From Pelobates cultripes (lineage: Eukaryota; Chordata; Amphibia; Anura; Pelobatidae): a stretch of DNA of 64,000 nt. Below are positions 55,780-64,000 of this stretch, piece by piece. Every line of letters begins with the position of its first letter. Position 1 is the stretch's first letter. Location of the stretch: NCBI GenBank assembly GCA_933207985.1, contig OW240918.1, forward strand, positions 25,371,119-25,435,118, given 5' to 3'. Made by a program: the position numbers and the translations under genes. The notes beneath the pieces were generated by a model. That model made no database searches. It had not been told where the DNA came from and worked only from the letters and a program-made list of their open reading frames with translations.

Positions 55780-58370
55780 ACATGATACTTAACAAGCATG
55801 ACAAAATCAGAATTTTTTTTATGCAAAATAACAAATCTTTAAACGTCTTGGAACATGTAACATGGGAAACACGATCCGTGTAAAATGCCCACGGCGTGCA
55901 CTGAAAGTATGCAATAATATTTCTTAAAGGACTCCTTTTTTAACGTTAAAGAATTATGCAATAATTTTCTTTAGCCTCCCTCCCCCCCTCCTATTGTTTT
56001 ACATAAAATTGGATAAAAATACATATTCCTTATCCCATCGTACTGGAAGTCATATGAAAGGCCTACCTTCCAAATGTGGTTGGATAGCTGAAATTGAGGC
56101 TTCTGAAGTTTTGCTGACCTCACTGCGTGGGTTAACAAAAAAACAGTCTAGGTTGTGGTTTCCATTGCTGGACTATATTTCTGAATGGCCAAGGGAAGAT
56201 GGGGCAACTAGCCCCAGTATTTTACTTGTTGGAGGTAAAGTACTGGGAATAAGCTTACGCTAAACCGTATTGGTACATTCTGGAGGCTAGTATTGTGACA
56301 TGGCATTCCAACATTCTCCCTTCCACTACCCCCTGTCTTTTTTTTTTCTCCTTCTAGCCAAGGGCAAGTACACATTTGAAATATTTATTTCATAAGGTGC
56401 CATATCAAGGAAATGTTATTGTAACAGGAGTGTCCATAGGATTATTCTAAGCATTTTTACTTTATTGTGGGATTTTTATACTTTTTAATATTCTCTGTAC
56501 CTTGTGAGAACCTTAAATAGAAATTGTCAAAAAAAATTTTTTTTTGAAAAATAAAATAAAACTTACTTGAAATCCATAGCTGTCCTAAACCATTTTTTAT
56601 CTGTTCCATGCCTCTTATTCTGTAGCACTGTGTCATCTTCCTCCTTGGTTTGGTCCAATAAAATGTTCCTCATAGAGTAGCATTGATTGGCTTTTGGCAC
56701 ATGCGCCAATCAGTTTCTTCACATATAAAAGCATTGAATTTATTATTTTTCCATGACTGCGCATGCCCACATTTTCATGTATTCACTAGTAGCAAGATTA
56801 TCTGACCAGCTGAGTGACAGCTCATCTCGACGTCAAATCTCATCCACCTCTTTAGAGCCAAAGAGTATAATGTAGAAAATCTCAATGCATGGGTGGATTG
56901 TTGGGGGGTTTTGACAAGGGGAGGGAATACAAGTAATCATACAGAGGGAGATGGGGAGGGATGATATAAGATTAAGAGGGCTGGCACTGTTGGAGAGAGG
57001 GAATATTCTAATAGAAAAGTGATCACTAATGGAGTGTGGGAGAGTTTATAGAGCATATCAAGTAGACATCAAAGGCTTCACATTGCAGGCGCACCTATGG
57101 AACTGCCTGATTGAGTCCGTGTCCAGTGCATGTTGATAACAGATGTATTTTTGCACAGAGTTGTCTTTTGGCAGTTCCAAACACAGATATGGGCTGCCAA
57201 AGTCATATGTGCAAGGGGTGCAACTAGCCCTCAGCACAAACCTGAAAAATATCTCTGGATGTCCAGTGTGTGAAGCAAAAACACTGAAAGTAGAAGTGGT
57301 CACAGGCGTTGGAGTAACCCTTTAATAAAAATTGCATTTTTTTATTGTTTTCTGCAGAATTCAGTATAAATACAGTTGATATGTATGTGAGTGAGTTTCT
57401 CATTTTGTAGTTCACTAAAAATTCATTGGTTTATTGGAAGTGAACCAATTAAAATACAGGATGGTTCACACATCAGTTAATTTGTCACATGAAACAGGCA
57501 CACAGTAAATAAGAGACTTGTTTGACGGCCCCTGTGCAATTGTTTGTTGCTTTATAGTATTCAGGTTAGGTTAGATTTTAATGAGTGCTGCAGATCAGAC
57601 TATTGAAATAAAAGTAAGACAGAAAGCATTTTCAGTTTAATATTAGCCTGGGATCATTGTAATCATTCTTCAATCAATCCTTGACCATTGACCACTGAAT
57701 ATTCTAAAGAGCTTTTGCAAGCTTTAAGTATATGATCAGAGATTATTGTTCCGTTAAACAGAAAATGGTTTGATAAACCTCCAGTAGTTGTTCCAATACT
57801 TGAAAATGTTATGTCTCTGTCTAGAAAAATAAAATGTTAAATGCAAAAGCATAACTAAAAATTCCTTCTGACAACAAGCCTTACGTTTAATTTTTTTTAA
57901 AACCCACGTACAAGATTTTAATAATAATTTGTTATTTTTTTGTGAGCTAAATACTCCCAGCAAACAAACTTCCAGGCAATATTTATCAAAATGGAAAAAA
58001 AAAATACAACAGTGTTTTTAATGAAAAAGGAATAGGAGGTGACCCAAACTTTCAACATTTTGTGCTCTAAAATCTGCCAGGCTGTGGCACTATCATATGT
58101 TGCTTGTGTCCTGCATAATGCTGATTGTGTTACAGTTACATGCTATGTCTCGCTTTTATTAGAACTTTTCATAAACAGATTTGGTATTTTGTAGACATTC
58201 TGCATCTATACTAGATTGATAACATATTTCTGAATTGCTTGATTTGTGTAAGCTTCTCCAGCTCTGTGTATGTGTACTATATATTATCCCCTGGACAAAT
58301 GCATTTAAGAAAGACTGAATGTTTGTATTTTGCATCCCACCCCATTTTCTTGCTATCAGGAAATTTAAAT
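55780..58370. other. no gene seen
   Basis: AT-rich with a purine-rich block near 56880-57010 and a TTAA-type right end (GGAGTAACCC then TTTAA, 57322-57325). Frames of 60-90 codons have no motif. Confidence 0.45.
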
Positions 58371-58379
58371 TTATTGTTA

Positions 58380-58456
58380 TCCATTTGTCTGTTCATCTGT
58401 CCATCTGTCGTTCGTCTGTCCATCTGTCCGTCTGTCTGTCTGTCTATCTATCTACC
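58380..58456. repeat. CTGT/CATCTGTC microsatellite
   Basis: CCATCTGTCCGTCTGTCTGTC type units. A second TCTG tract lies at 58826-58872. Confidence 0.9.
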
Positions 58457-58539
58457 TTTGGCTTTGTTGCAATGCATTAACTTGGCTCTCCCCATGTTAA
58501 AAAGGTAATCCAGATGTGAATCCCGTGCTCACTGTGCCT

Positions 58540-58760
58540 AGAGGGGTATCAGATACACCTCACTGATGAGGCCAAAAGAAGGCCTAAATGTCTGTGGTTG
58601 CTGTATCTCTCGTGCAGAGAGAACTTGCAGGCATTTTGGTTCTGGACTGCCCTTACAGGTGGAATCAGTCTACTATGCTTCAGAATATGTTCTCTCTGTA
58701 ATGGAACAAGTAAGCAAAAACTATTTTGAGACCTGAGCAGGGATTTACTGAAGGGCAAAC
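58540..58760 (+). mobile_element. hammerhead-containing dispersed repeat
   Basis: Contains CACTGATGAGGCC, AAAAGAAGGCC, then TGTCTGTGGTTGCTGTATC and GAACTTGCAGGCATTTTGGT. It looks like a dispersed retroelement tail built around the hammerhead motif, not unique DNA. There is no coding part. Exact ends are uncertain. Confidence 0.6.
58551..58608 (+). ncRNA. hammerhead ribozyme-like motif with compensated stems
   Basis: CTGATGA (58563-58569) is the exact CUGANGA core. GGCC (58570-58573) pairs with GGCC (58581-58584) as stem II with a 7-base loop. TAAA follows where GAAA is expected (one substitution). Outside, CCTCA pairs with TGTGG at four of five positions, and further out AGATACA (58551-58557) pairs perfectly with TGTATCT (58602-58608). 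Stem III would be ATGT followed by C at the cleavage position. The G-to-U change in the core should reduce or abolish activity. Confidence 0.65.
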
Positions 58761-58769
58761 TACTGAGTT

Positions 58770-60730
58770 TCTCTAAGCTTTATCCGTTCTCAGAGTTCTC
58801 ATATTCTCTGTTTGTGTGTGTGTGTGTCTGTCTGTCTGTCTGTCTATATATCTGTCTGTCTGTCTATCTATCTTTCCCGTTTCACTTAATGTTGACATAT
58901 AATTCTGTGAACTGTAATCCAAACAAAAGGTGAGGTACAAAAGTCCAGTCTAAACATAAATGATCATCAAGGTACCTTTGTGTTTCTAGTATTGTAAAGC
59001 AGTATATGCTTTTTTGCACCGTTTGTTTGAATAATTCTAATAATAGAATGTACTCCTCTAAATCTGATAAATATTCTTTTCACTTACAGCTGGAAATTGT
59101 CATTCCAGTTTTGACAATGTCGGTTTAGCCAAAAGATTTTCAGCAAGAATTTGGTGTTGACAGCAATTCTAGAAATAACGATTTTCGGGCTTACCATGGT
59201 CTTCGGGGAACTAAAACATCAGACATTCCCATGGCTCCAAAATGCTTAACAAGTCAACAATAACATTTTAAAATCAATGAGAATCCTGACAGGAAACCAA
59301 TGCTCAGACAAGAGAATGGGGTCTGATGTGATGGATTCTTTTGAAACGTTTAAGTAGCTACCTAACTGCACGTTGAATAGGTCCCAGTTTGTGAAAAATC
59401 CCTGTGTGCAAGACATTCTACAAAATGATTTCAAACAGTGAAAAATGTAAACATTTGGACTGTAAATTGTGGAAGAAAGCATAGCCCTTCTTATTCTGAA
59501 ATAGTACACACTTGTCAAAATGTTTAAGTCATGCTACGACATCAAAAATTACTAAGAATGACATTTGATTTTTCCTGATAATTGCTACAATATTATTAGG
59601 ATGTATATTCCTATATAATTTTTACTGTAACCCACCACATTTGTCCCAATCTGACAATTTGAAAGTTTTGATTAAGGATTACTATAAAACAATGCAAAGT
59701 AGTTGCTGTAATTTAAGTTTGGTTTAGTGTTAGTTAATCTTTTGGGTAATCTGTCATAATATGGGGCTTCAAGATTATCCTTAGATAGTCACAATATTGC
59801 AAATAGCCATTAATAATCATGCTCAGGCTGTGATACAACTCAGAACGTTTATTACAATAATTTACTTTTCCTCTTTGATTTTTGAATTGAAAACAATATT
59901 TACGGAGACAGACAAACACATACTCTTTTATGTATTAATCTATAAAAAGTAAGTCTGATGCATACTAGCTGATGCAATCATTGAGAATCATGCTCTGCTC
60001 AAAGAGATTTGAATCTTTATGTGTTATATATTAGTAAATAATTAATAGCTGTCATAACTGTAATCCTTTATTGATAACTTGGAACCTAACCATCCCTCAC
60101 TGTAGTGACCATAAGAAAAACTCACCAAATGTCAATATGATCTGAAAATAGTTATATATTGTGCACCTGATTGCAAAGTAATGGGTATTCATCCTCAATG
60201 AAATCTTGCATCTTATTATAATTTTTTTTTATTAATGGTAGAGTAGCAATAAGTTGCTTAATAAAAGTAAATACTTGCAGTGTGATTGGGTCATACCTTT
60301 TCACTTGTTTCAGCAGTTGCCTTTATTCTAATTTTGTCAGGGAGTCAACTTCTGAACTTCATCTACTTTTGATATCAGAGCGTGTTCACAATCAGTGGTT
60401 TTATAGACGTTTGGTTTAGAAATCACACCATAGAAAGATTTCCCTATTCTATTGATGTGCTCATGCTACACTTGCTGGGGACAATTCCCTGGTGTCACCT
60501 AAATTAGGACACCAGGGAACCAGGTGGGATGGTGGTGGAAATCAGGACTGTCCCGTCAAATTTAGGAGGTGTGAGCTACAGGTATTTTAGCACCATAACA
60601 TATCGTTGAGAAAATGTATTTTATATACAGTATTTTTTTTAAGGTGATAGTAGCGAGCACCTGGGAATCCTATATGTACAGGCACCAGAGATGATAAAGA
60701 TGAACCATGAACCATGTCCCAAACATTCCA
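58770..60730. other. no gene seen
   Basis: AT-rich, with the TCTG tract at 58826-58872. No coding motif. Confidence 0.45.
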
Positions 60731-61055
60731 CGGATTATTTACTAAAGCAGGTGTGGGCAACCTTCACCACTCCAAATGTGAACTACATCTCCCATAATGC
60801 TCATACAGCCATAATGCAGGCAAAGCATCAATGGAGATGTAGACCACAATATCTGAAGTCGTGAAGATTTCCTACCCCTGTGCTAAAGTAGGAATTGTTA
60901 GAAAATCTAAGTGCAATTAAAAATTTAATTTCAAATTGAAGGTCAAAACTGTCAAACTGGAAAAAGTATTCAGTCCACTATATTTTCAGTTCTTGTATTC
61001 CGGTGAATTTGAAATTCACTTTGAATCCTGAACATTCACACTACTGAAGAACCCA
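60731..61055. repeat. palindromic AAATTCACTTTGAA MITE, copy D, split by a hAT MITE
   Basis: The left end GGATTATTTACTAAAG (60732-60747) is separated from the rest (AATTTAATTTCAAATTGAAG, GGTCAAAACTGTCAAACTGG, GAATTTGAAATTCACTTTGA, GAAGAACCCAG) by the element at 60748-60880. Confidence 0.65.
60748..60880. mobile_element. hAT MITE, 133 bp, nested
   Basis: Begins CAGGTGTGGGCAACCTTCAC and ends GATTTCCTACCCCTG, a diverged form of the CAGGGGTAGGCAACCT termini. Inner arms include GAACTACATCTCCCATAATG and GGAGATGTAGACC. Flanking 8-mers TACTAAAG and TGCTAAAG match at seven of eight positions. It sits inside the palindromic MITE copy D. Confidence 0.85.
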
Positions 61056-61614
61056 GTAAGAATGTCACTCGTTGTGTGAGTAATGAGCACAGACTGGTAC
61101 TTGGACCTTCTGTTCTAGTATAGCTGTCCTCAATCATAACTGGCCACCAATCAAGGAGGAGAACGACAAACTCAGGGAGATCCATGTTGCCTCTGTAAAT
61201 AAGATTATGTGATATACAAGAAACCCCATAGTTCTTAGATGCATCAGAACACATCTGTTATGTTTTAAAAGTTTCTGAAAATAATACCAATGTAAGCAGT
61301 TAGATTACTTACTGTTTTGACAGTGAATCTTTGAATGTAATACAGAAGAAAATCAGCATTTCAGTTAAGAAGGAGCCAGGTATCTAAGCCAGATGATAAC
61401 CATGCAATCAGTTCAAGGAGTGAAAGGGCACAGCCAGAAAGAAGGTCCTTAAGGTATCCGCTTAATCAATCAGTTACTTGGGTAGTAACCAGATGAGCAG
61501 TCAGTGAGCCAAGCCAGAGTAATATACACAAAACTCGATGGAATTGATAGAGTTTACAGAAAGATGAGATGAGTTACATTTGCCAAGGTCAAAAACTGGG
61601 ATGCCAGTCCAAAG

Positions 61615-61776
61615 TTAAAGGGATAAAGGCATCAAAACAACTTTAGATTAATGAAGTGGTTTTGGTGTATACATCATGCTCTTGCAATCTCACTGCTCAA
61701 TTCTCTGCAACGTAGGAGTTAAATCACTTTTGTTTCTGTTTAAGCAGTGCTAGCCACACCTGCTCTGGCACCATGC
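61615..61776. mobile_element. TTAA foldback MITE, left arm only
   Basis: TTAAAGGGATAAAGGCATCA, AAAACAACTTTAGATTAATG and CTCACTGCTCAATTCTCTGC match the first 150 bp of the 35776-36286 copy. Confidence 0.8.
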
Positions 61777-61779
61777 CAT

Positions 61780-62990
61780 ATAAAACATGATAACATGATT
61801 CTGCGTACTAGCAAAGCGTAAGATATAGTTTTTAAGCTTTATTTTATCATTTTTTTCTTTCTAGCAAATCTAGTATAAATGATGCTACCACTACTAACCT
61901 TGATTATGGCGGTATTCTCCATCAATATATTCATATATAGCAGTAATGTACTTGATTATAGCAAATGAATTTAAATAGTTTGACAATTTTATTCCACATT
62001 TGGACATATGTAAAAAAAAAAAAATCCATCAGTTTATTTTTTTAACTCTTTCAGTATCTGATGGTTATTTTGAATATACCTCTGGCACTATATTACTTTT
62101 ACATACGTATTGCATACACTTTTTCTATAGATAAATGGTGGAAGAGGTTAATATTTTAAAAGTGCATTGAGCTTTTAGATTATATTTAATTAAAATTCCT
62201 ATCACAAATTCTATTATATTTTGATGTTAGTATTCTAGAAGTGCATTTTACTGGATGTCATTGCATCATAACCTATATTTAATGTTGGAGCATCTGATTT
62301 TTTTACTCTCCTAACATATCTAATTTCTTTTCCCAAATATTTGCTTTTGGACTCAAATATCTTGTATTTCCATTTAGAAAAGGTAGAGTGCAAAGCAGTT
62401 GAAATACAGGCGTATCCAGTTCCGCTCCTCACTGGAGCTCAGCATCTCAAGTCCAAGCACAAATAAAGTTTTTAGCTTTTATTAACACTATACGATATTC
62501 TAAACTGTTTGCCTAAGTCACTGTTTTTGGCTTATTATAACACTTTGCAAGCTATAAAAATAAAATGTATAACAAAATATAACTCAGCAAAGAGCAATGA
62601 TAAGTTATGCATCATTACAACAGAATCTTTAAAAATATTATGCTATCATGAACTGCATTGACAAATTGAAACAGTTCTACTATCACAAGTAAAGGCCTCA
62701 ATTTAATATTTTTGGATACGTCTTTCAAACGATCACAATCTATTCAATAATTTATCTACAAATGTCACCATGAACATCTATGGGAAATCATTTGAGAAGT
62801 TTAGTCAAAAGTATTGAATCAAGGCCAAAGTCTAATTTATGCTTACAGTTCATTTGGCAAGTGCACCTGTATTTCCTTTCCCCTAGATAGCAAATTGGTG
62901 AGATGGTGAAAAAGAAAGTGAGCTGTTTTGTTTTTATATTTGACTATACGTGTTACATTATTATTTTAGAATGTCTGTTATTGTGTGCAC
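61780..62990. other. no gene seen
   Basis: AT-rich DNA; no coding motif or repeat recognised. Confidence 0.5.
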
Positions 62991-62995
62991 TACAT

Positions 62996-63128
62996 CAGTG
63001 TTTCCCAATCCAGTCTTCAAGACACACCAATAGTCCAGGTTTTGTCAGTACCTCCATTGGAATAAAACAGGGACATACATAAATCCTGGACTGTTAGTGG
63101 ACTACGAGGACTGGTTTGGGAACCACTG
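62996..63128. mobile_element. hAT MITE, 133 bp
   Basis: Starts CAGTGTTTCCCAATCCAGTC and ends GGACTGGTTTGGGAACCACTG-like sequence (63108-63128). Inner AGTCCAGG and CCTGGACT words are inverted. Flanks CACTACAT (62988-62995) and CACAACAT (63129-63136) match at seven of eight positions. Confidence 0.88.
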
Positions 63129-63136
63129 CACAACAT

Positions 63137-64000
63137 TAAAAAGCTGAGTTTGTCTTGTTAAATAGATAATAAAGTGTGCTGGAAACAAAACTGCCAGGCA
63201 ATTATTTAAATGCAATGCTAAATCAGTAAATTAATTCATAATGATGGTATATCCTTGAAGCTTGGAAAATTTGAGGAACACGTTTATTTAGGAATTAAAT
63301 AAATTGCTTATAATTGTTACATCATTTTCTGGAAAACTTCCAATTTAGCACATGCCTGGGAATAAATAATGTTTGAAATAAAAACACAACAATTTCGAGA
63401 CTTTAAGTTGAACAGCAAACTAGGCTGCTCATGAAAGCATTTTTCTTTTATTTTTGAATTTCATATTTAAGATTATTTTTTAAATATGATTTTATGTTCG
63501 CTCAAGCACATATAACTTTAATATAACAATTATTTGCTATGCATTTTAAACTAATGTGATTTTGCTGTTTTGAAAGAGATAAGTAAAAACAAAATAGAAT
63601 AGAGAACAAATAGTAACAAAAATAGTCTTCTTGAAGCTTGTTAGCATAACAATATTTTATCATAGGAATTGAATAAGGCAGCAATAAAACATATGTTTTT
63701 TTATTTTATTTCAAGATACAATGCTACTGAATAGGTTTCTTTTTTAATTAATAATACTTATTCCTTTAAAGTGCTTGACGTGTATGTAATATTAATGTTT
63801 TTTGTTTGTCATTACTGTGAATTTAACATATGTAAAAAGAAAAAAAAATATTGTTTCTGTACTGCTTGAACAATTCCAGATCCTTGTATGTGCAATAGAC
63901 ATTTTTTATAAAGCATTCTTTGAAGGATTTTCGTTGTATGCTCATTAAATGGTAAACTTTTCTTGGACGGAGTGTTGTGTCAATCGGCACCTTCTTGAAG
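63137..64000. other. no gene seen
   Basis: AT-rich DNA to the end of the window; no feature recognised. Confidence 0.5.

Noticed and set aside
1..64000. Bacterial-type systems (operons, CRISPR arrays, toxin-antitoxin pairs)
   Set aside because: Repeat content, lack of gene density and presence of vertebrate-type transposons show this is animal nuclear DNA; the tandem repeats have no uniform spacers of CRISPR type.

Overview
This window looks like non-coding nuclear DNA from a vertebrate, most probably a frog (anuran amphibian). It is AT-rich, has no bacterial-style gene packing, and I see no convincing host exon, tRNA or rRNA. The repeat content points to an amphibian: a Penelope-like retroelement with a hammerhead-ribozyme tail, L1/Tx1-type LINE debris, two full-length but broken Tc1-like transposons, and many short TTAA-flanked and hAT-type MITEs. 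The species cannot be named from this sequence.

Layout. 1-1870 is a CA-rich, roughly 40-50 bp minisatellite field split by a 772-bp hAT MITE with a perfect 8-bp target duplication. 2160-5090 (minus) is a Penelope-like element: an uninterrupted reverse transcriptase frame (3038-4678), palindromic 57-bp tandem repeats, and a hammerhead motif at 2566-2607. 6234-7020 is a two-copy 413-bp tandem duplication. 7870-8715 is a hAT-like end plus a CACAGA/CAGA microsatellite with a 112-bp higher-order repeat. 11231-12425 is a large foldback. 15960-16140 is a decayed Penelope-type tail. 17304-17695 and 18481-19630 are LINE ORF2 and ORF1 remnants. 26241-26453 is a hAT foldback MITE with a perfect target duplication.

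28444-31546 holds a Tc1-like pseudogene on the minus strand (29942-31430). One copy of a 106-bp direct repeat abuts it and the other lies 3 kb away. 33693-35152 is a second Tc1-like pseudogene on the plus strand. 35776-36286 is a full TTAA MITE. 44340-44990 is a short-unit tandem array around an inverted telomere-like core. 46600-48332 is a second, inverted copy of the first hAT MITE followed by another hAT-like element with a long palindrome. 49760-50828 is a DNA transposon with CCGTATATACTCGAG termini and a 230-bp hairpin. 54675-54836 is a SINE/LINE-tail-like repeat. 58540-58760 is a second good hammerhead-like repeat. 60731-61055 is a nested MITE pair. 62996-63128 is a small hAT MITE. The rest is AT-rich DNA in which I see no genes.

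The features do not form a pathway; they are independent mobile elements at different stages of decay. The only long coding frame that still looks functional in part is the Penelope-like reverse transcriptase, and it seems to lack its GIY-YIG endonuclease. The most rewarding leads are the hammerhead motifs, the inverted telomere-like array and the long palindromes. I found no operon-like or defence-like system.
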